The notes: generated from the letters alone by a model not told the origin. 13,386 nucleotides of DNA from an uncultured Porphyromonadaceae bacterium (GCA_905212215.1 CAJMDR010000027.1:1-13386), one strand, 5' to 3'. Counted from the stretch's first letter, positions 1-7,424 are shown. Numbers and translations: made by a program.

Positions 1-987
1 AAAGCACAGGAGCATCCCCAGCGCCTGGTGCTTCCGGAACATACCGAACCGCGCACAGTACGTGCCGCTGACTATATCCTCGGCATAGGAGCCGCACAGG
101 TCACTTTCATCGGAAAGAAGGAAGAGACTATGGCCATAGCCCGCGAGCGTAACCTGCAGAACATAAAGAATGCGACCTGGGTGGATCCCGCCGATGCCGC
201 TACCGTTGAACCGTACGCCGAGCTGTTTGCCGAACTGCGCAAGAAAAAGGGTGTCACCATAGAAGAGGCCCGCAAGCAGGCCGCTAATCCCCTTTACTTA
301 GGATGCCTGATGATCAAGGCCGGCAACGCCGACTGCATGGTGGCGGGCGCCCTGGCTCCCACAAGTCATGTGCTCCGCGCCGCTTTCCAGGTGCTGAAGA
401 CAAAACCGGGCATCTCCGTGGTGAGCGGCGCCTTCATCATGCTCCTTCCCGAGCATCTGCACTACGGCACCGACCACATGCTCATCTTCGCCGACTGCGC
501 AGTGGTGCCTGATCCCACAGCAGCAGAACTGGCACAGATCGCCATCTCCACCGCCGCAACGGCACGCAACATTGCAGGCTTCGAGCCGATAGTAGCCATG
601 CTTAGCTTCTCCACCAAGGGGAGCGCCACCCATGAGCGCGTAGACAAGGTGATAGAGGCCACCAAGATGGTACATGAAATAGACCCGACACTTCAATGCG
701 ACGGCGAACTGCAGAGCGATGCCTCCATCGTGCCGGAAATCGGTGCCAAGAAGTCTCCCGGCAGCTCTGTGGCAGGCCGTGCCAACACCCTCATCTTCCC
801 CTCTCTGGAGACCGGCAACATCGCCTACAAGCTCGTACAGCGTCTTGCGGGAGCCGGTGCCGTAGGTCCTATCCTGCAGGGTCTCGCAGCTCCGGTGAAC
901 GACCTCAGCCGCGGCGCTACAGTAGAGGATATTCAGAACACCATCATCGTTACCTGCAATCAGGCAATAGGCGAGAAAGGTCTCTAA
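1..987 (+). CDS. pta: Phosphate acetyltransferase (partial, 5' end outside window)
   Basis: Phosphotransacetylase converts acetyl-CoA and phosphate to acetyl phosphate and CoA in the cytoplasm, the first step of acetate fermentation. The frame is open from base 1 and gives 328 residues; the N-terminal stretch reading RLVLPEHTEPRTV matches the usual RIVLPEGxEPRT beginning of the short (single-domain) Pta, so only about 5-15 residues are likely missing. Further family signatures are LSFSTKGSA (bases 601-627), DGELQSDAS, GRANTLIFPSLETGNIAYKL and the C-terminal APVNDLSRG, whose Ser-Arg pair (bases 907-912) corresponds to the catalytic/CoA-site Ser309-Arg310 of the Methanosarcina enzyme (family knowledge). 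The GTG at 28 is internal, not a start. It lies 27 nt upstream of ackA with no terminator between them, so the two are very likely co-transcribed. Confidence 0.96.
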   Translation, partial: KAQEHPQRLVLPEHTEPRTVRAADYILGIGAAQVTFIGKKEETMAIARERNLQNIKNATWVDPADAATVEPYAELFAELRKKKGVTIEEARKQAANPLYLGCLMIKAGNADCMVAGALAPTSHVLRAAFQVLKTKPGISVVSGAFIMLLPEHLHYGTDHMLIFADCAVVPDPTAAELAQIAISTAATARNIAGFEPIVAMLSFSTKGSATHERVDKVIEATKMVHEIDPTLQCDGELQSDASIVPEIGAKKSPGSSVAGRANTLIFPSLETGNIAYKLVQRLAGAGAVGPILQGLAAPVNDLSRGATVEDIQNTIIVTCNQAIGEKGL

Positions 988-1014
988 ACTAAACCAACCC
1001 CAACAACAACAGCA

Positions 1015-2214
1015 ATGAAGATACTCGTTCTCAACTGCGGAAGCAGCAGCGTAAAGTATAAACTCATCGATTCCGCCGACAAGAAGGTGCTTGCCGAAGG
1101 TGGCGTAGAGAAAATCGGCCTTCCCGACTCGTTCCTGAAGTTCAAGCTTCCCGACGGCTCGAAGGAAGTAATCGAAACTCCGATGAAGGACGCCAAGGAT
1201 GCAGTCCGCAACATTCTCAACCTTCTCACCGACCCGAAGAAAGGCGTCATCAAGAGCTTCGACGAAATAGAGGCCGTAGGCCACCGCGTAGTGCACGGAA
1301 TGGAGAAATTCTCGCACTCGGTGCTCATTACTCCCGAGGTGATAGAGAAAGTGAAGGAGTGCTACACTGTGGCACCGCTTCACAATCCCGCCAACATCAC
1401 CGGCATAGAGGCTGTGGAAGCCCTGATGCCCAAGGTGCCTCAGGTAGCTGTGTTCGACACCGCTTTCCATCAGACCATGCCCGCCAAGGCTTTCATGTAT
1501 GCCCTTCCCTACGAGGCATATACCAAATACGGCGTGCGTCGCTACGGCTTCCACGGCACCAGCCACCGCTATGTGTCGCGTCGCGCCTGCGAGTTCCTCG
1601 GTGTGGACTATGAGAAGCAGCGCATCATTACCTGCCACATCGGCAATGGTGGCTCTATCACCGCTATTCAGGATGGCAAGAGCGTAGATACCTCCATGGG
1701 TCTGACTCCTACCGAAGGTCTTATGATGGGTACTCGTGTAGGCGATGTGGATCCCGGCGCTTTGGTTTACATGGCTAAACAGGACAATCTGACTCCCGAC
1801 GATATGCTCCGTCTCATCAACAAGCAGAGCGGCGTACTGGGAATCTCCGGCATCTCCAGCGATATGCGCGACATAGAAGACGCTATCAAGGCCGGCAACG
1901 AGCGTGCCAAGTTAGCGATGGACATGTATGAATACCGCATCCTGAAATACATCGGTGCCTACACCGCAGTACTTGGTGGCGTTGACATCATCGTCTTCAC
2001 AGGCGGTGTCGGCGAGAACCAGATAGGTACCCGCGAGATGCTCTGCCGTCAGCTGGCATTCCTTGGCATCGACTTCGACGAGAAGGCAAATCAGTGCCGC
2101 GGCAAGGAAGTTGAAATCACCAAACCCGGCTCTAAGGTGAAGGTGGTTGTCATTCCCACCGACGAGGAGATGGTGATAGCTGAGGATACGGACGAGATAG
2201 TAAGCAAACTTTAA
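1015..2214 (+). CDS. ackA: Acetate kinase
   Basis: Acetate kinase transfers phosphate from acetyl phosphate to ADP, yielding acetate and ATP. The 399-residue protein is full length and starts MKILVLNCGSSSVKYKL, the standard ASKHA-fold start. Residues known to be catalytic in the Methanosarcina enzyme fall at identical numbers here: N7, R91 (GHRVVHG), D148 (VFDTAFHQTMP), H180 (YGFHGTSH), R241 (GLMMGTRVGDVDPG) and E384 (PTDEEMVIAEDT). The nucleotide-binding GNGGSIT and FTGGVGENQI motifs are also present. The gene follows pta by 27 nt (order pta-ackA, usual in Bacteroidota) and is followed by a hairpin. Start chosen: ATG at 1015, with the conserved N-terminus immediately after it. No defect seen. 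Confidence 0.98.
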   Translation: MKILVLNCGSSSVKYKLIDSADKKVLAEGGVEKIGLPDSFLKFKLPDGSKEVIETPMKDAKDAVRNILNLLTDPKKGVIKSFDEIEAVGHRVVHGMEKFSHSVLITPEVIEKVKECYTVAPLHNPANITGIEAVEALMPKVPQVAVFDTAFHQTMPAKAFMYALPYEAYTKYGVRRYGFHGTSHRYVSRRACEFLGVDYEKQRIITCHIGNGGSITAIQDGKSVDTSMGLTPTEGLMMGTRVGDVDPGALVYMAKQDNLTPDDMLRLINKQSGVLGISGISSDMRDIEDAIKAGNERAKLAMDMYEYRILKYIGAYTAVLGGVDIIVFTGGVGENQIGTREMLCRQLAFLGIDFDEKANQCRGKEVEITKPGSKVKVVVIPTDEEMVIAEDTDEIVSKL

Positions 2215-2227
2215 TAAGAAAAGTGAG

Positions 2228-2264
2228 GAAGAGTCATCATGCTTTAGGGCATGATGGCTCCTTC
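2228..2264 (+). terminator. Hairpin terminator after ackA
   Basis: A 12-bp stem runs from 2231-2242 (GAGTCATCATGC) to 2249-2260 (GCATGATGGCTC) around the 6-nt loop TTTAGG. The single non-Watson-Crick pair (T2234 with G2257) is a U-G wobble in + strand RNA. With one bulged base (C2261) the stem extends three more pairs out to 2228/2264. There is no long T tract, only GTTT a few bases on. It lies 13 nt past the ackA stop, so termination of pta-ackA is the natural reading. Confidence 0.7.
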
Positions 2265-2288
2265 AGCACTGTTTCAGCATCTTCAGCA
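2262..2288 (+). repeat. Three direct copies of TTCAGCA
   Basis: TTCAGCA occurs at 2262-2268, 2273-2279 and 2282-2288, that is at 11- and 9-nt spacing, close to one helical turn. The copies lie between the ackA hairpin and lgt. They could be a small operator array or a chance/duplication remnant; nothing else supports a function. Confidence 0.35.
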
Positions 2289-2359
2289 TACCGGACGGTT
2301 GCTTTTTAAATTGCAGTCGTTTGCAGAGGCATGAAGTAGGACAACAATAAATAACGAAA

Positions 2360-3253
2360 GTGCTTGGAACTGTAATCTGGAACGCCGACCCTGTTCTTTT
2401 CTCGTTGGGTCCGTTGGCCATACGCTGGTACAGCCTCATGTTCGTGATAGGCTTCCTGGTGGGCTACAAGATAGTGGCACGTATGTTCCGCCACGAGGGG
2501 GCTCCCGAGAAATGGCTCGGCATCTTGCTGACCTATGTCATCATAGGCACCGTAGTAGGCGCACGCTTAGGCCATGTCTTTTTCTATAACTGGGACTACT
2601 ATAGCCAGCATCTGAGCGAGATTCCAAAGATATGGGAAGGCGGCCTTGCGAGCCACGGAGGAACCATTGGCAACATCATAGCCGTATACTTGTTCACCTG
2701 GCTTGTGAGCAAGAAACCGGCCTCATGGACTTTCGACAAACTCGTGGTGCCGATAGCATTGGTAGGCGGCCTGATTCGTCTGGGAAACCTGATGAACAGT
2801 GAAATCTACGGCGGCTACACCGAATTGCCGTGGGGTTTCGTCTTCGTCCGTGCCAATGAAGTTTTGCCGGCGCATCCTACCCAGATTTACGAGGCACTCT
2901 GCTACTTCCTGCTCTTCGTGCTGCTGATGTGGATGTACTGGAAGAGGAACTGCGAGGAACGCCCCTGGCTCATTACAGGCGTATTCTTTGTGGGCATCTT
3001 CCTGCCTCGGTTCCTGATAGAATATATTAAGAATGTGCAGGAACCCTGGGAGATTGCCATGCGTCAGCAATATGGCATGGACCAGGGACAGTTACTGAGC
3101 ATTCCCTTCATACTGCTTGGCATAGGGCTGATAATCTATGCCTTGGTGCGTCCGCGCCAGCATTGGACGTTCCCCAACCGCTTCTCGGACGCCGATGAAA
3201 AGCCCGAAGCGAGGAAAAAAGGTCACGGGAAGGCAGGTAACAAGAAAGGCTGA
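2360..3253 (+). CDS. lgt: Prolipoprotein diacylglyceryl transferase (Lgt)
   Basis: Lgt is an inner-membrane enzyme that moves a diacylglyceryl group from phosphatidylglycerol to the lipobox cysteine of prolipoproteins, the first step of lipoprotein maturation. The 297-residue product has several hydrophobic membrane segments (for example about 20-40, 53-70, 103-116, 127-140, 179-193, 205-216, 247-263). Family motifs are H99-G-G (SHGGTIGN), R140-LGN with N146-S-E, HPTQIYE at 172-178, RFLIEY at 217-222 and GQLLSIP at 243-249. The tail from about 277 is charged and Lys-rich. The start is GTG at 2360: an in-frame TAA at 2348-2350 excludes any earlier start, and the next in-frame ATG is 26 codons inside the first membrane region. 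The 99 nt between the ackA hairpin and the start show no convincing -7 box. It is followed after 71 nt by the cvpA-like gene. Confidence 0.95.
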   Translation: MLGTVIWNADPVLFSLGPLAIRWYSLMFVIGFLVGYKIVARMFRHEGAPEKWLGILLTYVIIGTVVGARLGHVFFYNWDYYSQHLSEIPKIWEGGLASHGGTIGNIIAVYLFTWLVSKKPASWTFDKLVVPIALVGGLIRLGNLMNSEIYGGYTELPWGFVFVRANEVLPAHPTQIYEALCYFLLFVLLMWMYWKRNCEERPWLITGVFFVGIFLPRFLIEYIKNVQEPWEIAMRQQYGMDQGQLLSIPFILLGIGLIIYALVRPRQHWTFPNRFSDADEKPEARKKGHGKAGNKKG

Positions 3254-3324
3254 ATAAACATTAGCAAGACGAGTCATGCAGCTTGGCGTAAAGGCGGCGA
3301 GGGCCTGCAGACGGACAGACTACC

Positions 3325-3825
3325 ATGGAAGTGATGTATCAGCTGCTCACCGTAGCGGTTTTGGCGGCGGGGTGCCTGTCCGGCATCCGTCGGGGCATCA
3401 CACGTCAGATGGGTTCTTTGCTCGGCGCCTCTTTCGGTACTGTCGGTGCTGCTATGATAGCACCACAGGCTGCCTTGTGGATAACACAGCGTTGGCCGGA
3501 TCTGGCCATGCAGCCCCCTATGCCAATGTTCCTGCCCTTAGCTCTTGGCGTGGCATTGGTGTATTGCGCCATCTACTTGCTGATGCTCTGTACCGGACCA
3601 GCCTTGAACTCCATACTGCGCCCCATGGGGAAAGGAGTTTTCAACATGATACTCGGCGCTTTGTGGGGAATCGCCAAATGGGCCATGCTGCTGAGCCTGT
3701 TTTTCAACATCCTCATCGGCTATGACCACAACTCACCTCTGTTGGAGGCTTGCAAGCACGGACGGCAATGTGGCCAGCGCGGTGATGCTGATAGCTCCCG
3801 CTCTGACAGGCACTCCGGACTGTGA
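3325..3825 (+). CDS. CvpA family membrane protein, C-terminus out of frame
   Basis: CvpA-family proteins are small inner-membrane proteins (colicin V production family) whose biochemical role is not settled. The start MEVMYQLLTV leads into the family-typical segment GIRRGITRQMGSLLG at residues 20-34, and there are four hydrophobic segments (about 5-19, 30-50, 66-90, 105-131), as expected. From about residue 143 the character changes abruptly to a polar stretch rich in Arg, Gln, Ser and His that ends at TGA 3823-3825. This looks like out-of-frame translation, because the +1 frame over the same bases encodes a much more protein-like tail (next entry). As written the ORF is 166 residues; a restored gene would be about 193. 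It lies 71 nt after lgt and is probably in the same operon. The ATG at 3276 opens a different frame and is not the start. Frameshift mutation, sequencing error and programmed shift are all possible. Confidence 0.75.
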   Translation: MEVMYQLLTVAVLAAGCLSGIRRGITRQMGSLLGASFGTVGAAMIAPQAALWITQRWPDLAMQPPMPMFLPLALGVALVYCAIYLLMLCTGPALNSILRPMGKGVFNMILGALWGIAKWAMLLSLFFNILIGYDHNSPLLEACKHGRQCGQRGDADSSRSDRHSGL

Positions 3826-3907
3826 CGAACTTGCTTACAGCATACAGATGATGAATGCCCGCGAGTTCGACCGCAACCATGGTTGCCACGAGAGCGTTAT
3901 TAAATAA
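3752..3907 (+). pseudogene. Displaced 3' end of the CvpA-like gene (+1 frame)
   Basis: Read in the frame starting GCA at 3752, this stretch encodes STDGNVASAVMLIAPALTG and continues to ...HESVIK before TAA at 3905-3907. The composition (a hydrophobic VMLIAPAL helix followed by a mixed helix) and GC-rich codons resemble the neighbouring genes, unlike the sequence read in the frame of the 3325 start. Joining the two frames by skipping one base near 3748-3754 gives ...SPLLEA + STDGNVASAV..., an intact protein of about 193 residues, a normal length for the family. No homopolymer run or obvious slippery heptamer is present at the join. The sufC start lies 54 nt downstream. That this is the original CvpA C-terminus is inference from composition, length and position. 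Confidence 0.55.
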
Positions 3908-3961
3908 GGTGGCCGAAGCTTCCGGCAGAGGCTGCTTGAACAGACTAATCTTTCTGATATT

Positions 3962-4723
3962 TTGGAAGATACATTATTAACAGTAAAAGACCTCCGCGCT
4001 TCGATAGGCGGAAAAGAGATATTACGTGGAATCAACCTCGAGGTGAAAGCCGGCGAGGTTCATGCCATAATGGGTCCCAACGGTTCCGGGAAATCGACCT
4101 TGTCGATGGTGCTCGCCGGAAATCCCGCCTATAAGGTGGAAGGTGGCGAAGCATATTTCATGGGCAAGGATCTGTTGGCTTTGCCTCCGGAAGAAAGAAG
4201 CCACCTCGGCCTCTTCTTAGGATTCCAGTATCCTGTTGAGATTCCCGGAGTGAGCATGGTCAACTTCATGCGTGCCGCAGTGAACGCCAAACGCAAGTAT
4301 CTTGGCGAGTCCCCTATGTCGGCCACCGATTTCCTGAAGCTGATGCGCGACAAACGTTCTGTGGTGGACCTCAGCAGCAAACTTGCCTCACGCTCGGTGA
4401 ACGAAGGCTTCTCCGGAGGAGAGAAAAAGCGCAATGAGATATTCCAGATGGCAGTGCTCGAACCGAAACTCTCCATCCTTGATGAAACCGATTCCGGTCT
4501 TGACATCGATGCTCTGCGCATTGTGGCAGGAGGTGTGAATAAACTCAAGTCCGACAAGAACGCCACCATAGTCATAACCCACTATCAGCGTCTGCTTGAC
4601 TATATCAAGCCTGACCTGGTGCATATTCTCTACAAAGGCCGCATCGTCAAGACCGGAGGTCCGGAGTTGGCATTGGAATTGGAAGAGCGGGGCTACGACT
4701 GGATTAAGGAACAGGAACAATGA
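3962..4723 (+). CDS. sufC: Fe-S cluster assembly ATPase SufC
   Basis: SufC is the soluble ABC-type ATPase of the SufBCD scaffold that builds Fe-S clusters. The 253-residue protein carries Walker A GPNGSGKST (38-46), the Q-loop in FQYPVEIPG (Q89), the SufC-type signature FSGGEKKRNE (150-159), Walker B with catalytic Glu in LDETDSGLD (E175) and the H-loop THYQR (H207). The ending GYDWIKEQEQ is typical. No ATG exists before the Walker A region, so translation probably starts at TTG 3962, which places the conserved TVKDLRASIGGKEIL at the expected distance; ATT at 3959 is the only close alternative. The frame is closed upstream by the TAA at 3905. It overlaps sufD by 4 nt (ATGA), indicating translational coupling. 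The usual upstream partner sufB is absent here. Confidence 0.95.
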   Translation: MEDTLLTVKDLRASIGGKEILRGINLEVKAGEVHAIMGPNGSGKSTLSMVLAGNPAYKVEGGEAYFMGKDLLALPPEERSHLGLFLGFQYPVEIPGVSMVNFMRAAVNAKRKYLGESPMSATDFLKLMRDKRSVVDLSSKLASRSVNEGFSGGEKKRNEIFQMAVLEPKLSILDETDSGLDIDALRIVAGGVNKLKSDKNATIVITHYQRLLDYIKPDLVHILYKGRIVKTGGPELALELEERGYDWIKEQEQ

Positions 4724-6084
4724 GCAACGCGCTGACACAATACCTGGAACTGTGGCGTGATCACGGCGCTTTGGTGGAGAAGGGTAGCCCCGTAGCTTTC
4801 AACGCTTTCCGTGGCAAAGCTCTGGAGGTTCTGCAGAGGTATGAGAAGGAAGGCTTGCCGAAATTAGGCAGCGAAGACTATGCCATAACCGACCTGCAGG
4901 AACTGCTCGCTCCCGACTATGGCCTGAATCTTGGCCGAGTGGCGATGGATGCCAATCCTGCCGCCGCGTTCCGTTGCAGTGTGCCGAACATAAGCACCGA
5001 CCTCTGCTTCCTCATCAACGACTCTTTCGCCAAAAGCTCCAACGCACTGGCGGCACTCCCCGAAGGCGTTTATATTGGCTCGCCAAGGCAGATTCCCGCA
5101 GAGTGCGGTTTAGATCTTGCCAAGTACTATGGCAGTGTTGCCGACATGGAGAATCCTGTGGTGGCTCTCAACACACTGTTTGCCCAGGACGGCATGGTGG
5201 TCTACGTGCCGCGTGGCGTGAAGTTGCAGAAACCATTGCAGTTGGTAAGCTTATTCAGCGCCGGAAGCCCTCTTATGGCCGTGCGCCGTCTGCTGGTAGT
5301 GGTAGAGGATGATGCACAGGCACAGATGTTGGTTTGCGACCATACACAAGCCGACAATGTGGACTTCCTGTCGCTGCAGACCGTGGAGATAATCCTCGGC
5401 CGCAACGCACGCTTCGACCTCTATGACCTTGAGGAAAGCTCACAGCTTACACATAGACTCAACGCCCTCTATGCCCGCCAGAACGAAGGCAGCCGCCTCC
5501 TGGTGAACGGCATGACACTCTTCAATGGCTTTACACGCAATGAATACAGCCTCTCGCTGGAAGGAGAGCATTGCGAGACACATCTCCTGGGGTTGGGAAT
5601 CGCCGACAGGCAGCGCAAGATTGATACGGTGAGCCTGATAGACCATAAGGTGCCGCAATGCCACAGCAACGAGCTGTTCAAATATTCGGCCGACGATGAG
5701 TCACGTTGTTCCTTTGCCGGAAGGATTCTTGTCCGCCCTGGAGCGCATCACACCGACTCGTACCAGAGCAACCGCAACCTGCTCGGCTCCTCGAAGGCAA
5801 AGATTTACTCCAAGCCACAGCTGGAGATTTATAACGATGACGTGAAGTGTAGCCACGGTTCCGCCACAGGACAATTGGATCCGATGCAGCTTTTCTATAT
5901 GCGTACACGAGGCATTGATGAGAGCGATGCCAAGTTGCTGCTGAAACAGGCATTTATGTCCGACATAATCGATTCCGTGGAACTGCCCGGTCTGCATGAA
6001 CGGCTGCATCTTCTCATAGAACGCTGTTTCGCCGGAGCTGGAACAGCATGCAATTCATGCGCTGCAGGATGCGCAAATCATTAA
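4720..6084 (+). CDS. sufD: Fe-S cluster assembly scaffold protein SufD
   Basis: SufD pairs with SufB and binds SufC in the SufBC2D complex, where de novo Fe-S clusters form. The 454-residue protein has a helical N-terminal part (to about 130), a beta-helix core, and the family hallmark QLEIYNDDVKCSHGSATGQ (367-385), with H379 equivalent to the conserved His of E. coli SufD (H360, family knowledge), then LFYMRTRGI. This motif is SufD-type, not SufB-type (SufB has an EHEATTS-like sequence), so the gene does not replace sufB. The last 19 residues hold C436, C444, C447 and C451 in a CxxCxxxC arrangement. The ATG at 4720 overlaps the sufC stop; sufS begins 10 nt after the stop. The complex is cytoplasmic. 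Confidence 0.95.
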   Translation: MSNALTQYLELWRDHGALVEKGSPVAFNAFRGKALEVLQRYEKEGLPKLGSEDYAITDLQELLAPDYGLNLGRVAMDANPAAAFRCSVPNISTDLCFLINDSFAKSSNALAALPEGVYIGSPRQIPAECGLDLAKYYGSVADMENPVVALNTLFAQDGMVVYVPRGVKLQKPLQLVSLFSAGSPLMAVRRLLVVVEDDAQAQMLVCDHTQADNVDFLSLQTVEIILGRNARFDLYDLEESSQLTHRLNALYARQNEGSRLLVNGMTLFNGFTRNEYSLSLEGEHCETHLLGLGIADRQRKIDTVSLIDHKVPQCHSNELFKYSADDESRCSFAGRILVRPGAHHTDSYQSNRNLLGSSKAKIYSKPQLEIYNDDVKCSHGSATGQLDPMQLFYMRTRGIDESDAKLLLKQAFMSDIIDSVELPGLHERLHLLIERCFAGAGTACNSCAAGCANH

Positions 6085-6094
6085 AGACTTAAGA

Positions 6095-7315
6095 ATGTCA
6101 CTGGATATAGAAGCCATAAGGCGTGAGTTTCCTATTCTTGAGAGCGAGGTGAACGGCATGCCGCTCATCTATCTTGACAACACTGCAACCTCTCAGACCC
6201 CGAGGAAAGTGGTGGAGGCTATCTCCCATGCCTATACGCACACCAAGGCCAATGTACATCGAGGGGTGCATACGCTGTCGCAGCAGGCAACGGACCTTCA
6301 GGAACACACAAGGCGCCGCATAGCTCAGTTTATCAATGCCGCGGCGCCGGAGGAGATAATCTTCACCCGTGGCACAACAGAAGGAATAAACCTTGTTGTG
6401 TCGAGTTTCGGAAGCCGTTTCCGTCCCGGCGACGAGGTTATCCTCACAGTCATGGAGCATCATGCCAATATAGTGCCCTGGCAGCTTTTGCAGAAACGTA
6501 CCGGCATAGTGCTGAAAGTGGTTGATATAAACGAGCGCGGCGAATTGCTTCAGGATCAGTACAGAAGTCTCTTCACCGACCGCACGGTAATGGCCTCCTT
6601 CTGCCATGTCTCCAATGTGCTCGGCACTGTGAATCCGGTAAAGGAGATGATAGCCTACGCCCACAGCCGCAATGTTCCTGTGCTGATAGACGGCGCTCAG
6701 GCATCGCCGCATCTGCGCATAGATGTTCAGGCTCTCGATGCTGATTTCTATGTCTTTTCAAGCCATAAGATGTATGGCCCTACCGGAGTTGGCGTGCTCT
6801 ATGGCAAACGGTGTCTGTTAGAGGAAATGCCGCCATATCAGGGTGGGGGAGAGATGATAGAACATGTCAGCTTCTCCGGTACCACCTTTGCCGAATTACC
6901 TTTCAAGTTTGAGGCCGGGACACCCGATTTCATTGATATAGGAGCTTTCTCCACGGCTCTCGACTATATCGAGAGCATCGGTCTGGAAGAGATGGAGAAA
7001 TATGAGGAGAAACTGCTGCGCAAAGCTACAGAAGGCCTTGAGGAGATCGGCAACATCACAATTTACGGCACTGCAGAGCATAAGAGTCCTGTGCTGAGTT
7101 ATCTTATTGACGGAGTGCACCCCTACGACGTGGGAGTGCTTCTTGACCAGATGGGGATAGCGGTACGCACCGGACATCATTGCGCTCAGCCGTTGATGGA
7201 ACGCCTTGGCATAGTCGGCACCGTGAGGGCTTCATTTGCCGTTTATAACACCGAAGAAGAGGTGGAATCCTTCGTCAGGGCTATGAGGAGGATTGCGAAG
7301 ATTCTGAAACGTTAA
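6095..7315 (+). CDS. sufS: Cysteine desulfurase SufS (SufS/CsdA type)
   Basis: This PLP enzyme removes sulfur from cysteine to give alanine and an enzyme-bound persulfide that feeds the SUF scaffold. The 406-residue length is standard for class II (SufS-type) desulfurases. Visible residues are LDNTATSQTP (28-37), the cofactor-stacking His in EHHANIVPW (H123), D199 and Q202 in DGAQASPH, the PLP-binding lysine K225 in FSSHKMYGPTGVG, EAGTPD (273-278), the persulfide cysteine C363 in RTGHHCAQP, and RASFAVYNT near the end. The short spacing around C363 is the group II pattern. It lies 10 nt after sufD and closes the suf unit. No sufE or sufU follows in this window, because the next gene is on the opposite strand. 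Confidence 0.96.
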   Translation: MSLDIEAIRREFPILESEVNGMPLIYLDNTATSQTPRKVVEAISHAYTHTKANVHRGVHTLSQQATDLQEHTRRRIAQFINAAAPEEIIFTRGTTEGINLVVSSFGSRFRPGDEVILTVMEHHANIVPWQLLQKRTGIVLKVVDINERGELLQDQYRSLFTDRTVMASFCHVSNVLGTVNPVKEMIAYAHSRNVPVLIDGAQASPHLRIDVQALDADFYVFSSHKMYGPTGVGVLYGKRCLLEEMPPYQGGGEMIEHVSFSGTTFAELPFKFEAGTPDFIDIGAFSTALDYIESIGLEEMEKYEEKLLRKATEGLEEIGNITIYGTAEHKSPVLSYLIDGVHPYDVGVLLDQMGIAVRTGHHCAQPLMERLGIVGTVRASFAVYNTEEEVESFVRAMRRIAKILKR

Positions 7316-7377
7316 GTCAGCAGGCTGAGCCAAAATATGGCAGAACCTTTCTGTTTTCAATACAATTAACTTTCGAG

Positions 7378-7418
7378 GGTGTCGTCGGAAAGGAGACAGA
7401 GGAGCCTTTTGACACACC
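7378..7418. terminator. Possible terminator between convergent sufS and Crp-like gene
   Basis: Two nested arms can pair: GGTGTC (7378-7383) with GACAC-A-CC (7411-7418, one bulged A), and AAAGG (7389-7393) with CCTTT (7405-7409). The T-rich TTCATTTTATTT follows on the + strand and overlaps the end of the convergent gene. The internal loops are large, so this is a moderate candidate. A second small inverted repeat, TCAGC-AG-GCTGA (7317-7328), starts 2 nt after the sufS stop. The rest of 7316-7424 shows nothing. Confidence 0.4.
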
Positions 7419-7424
7419 TTCATT

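Noticed and set aside
28..30. GTG 28 as start of pta
   Set aside because: The frame is open to base 1 and the conserved RxVLPE motif runs across this codon, so it is internal and the gene is cut by the window edge.
298..1638. A 446-codon open frame on the - strand across pta and ackA
   Set aside because: It is antisense to two unmistakable genes with catalytic residues in place, spans their boundary, and encodes a Cys/His-rich low-quality sequence. It is a by-product of GC-biased codon use.
3276..3725. A 149-codon + strand frame starting ATG 3276, overlapping the CvpA-like gene
   Set aside because: The product is Arg/His/Ser-rich with no membrane segments, whereas the 3325 frame gives a clear CvpA-type protein.
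3958..3964. TATTTTG just before sufC as a -7 promoter box
   Set aside because: It is one base short of TAnnTTTG and overlaps the start codon itself.
4720..6084. Possibility that the sufD-like gene is really sufB
   Set aside because: The C-terminal motif DDVKCSHGSATGQLD and the length of 454 residues are SufD-type; the SufB-type EHEATTS motif is absent.
6098..6712. A 204-codon open frame on the - strand inside sufS
   Set aside because: Antisense shadow of a conserved enzyme; no recognisable domain.
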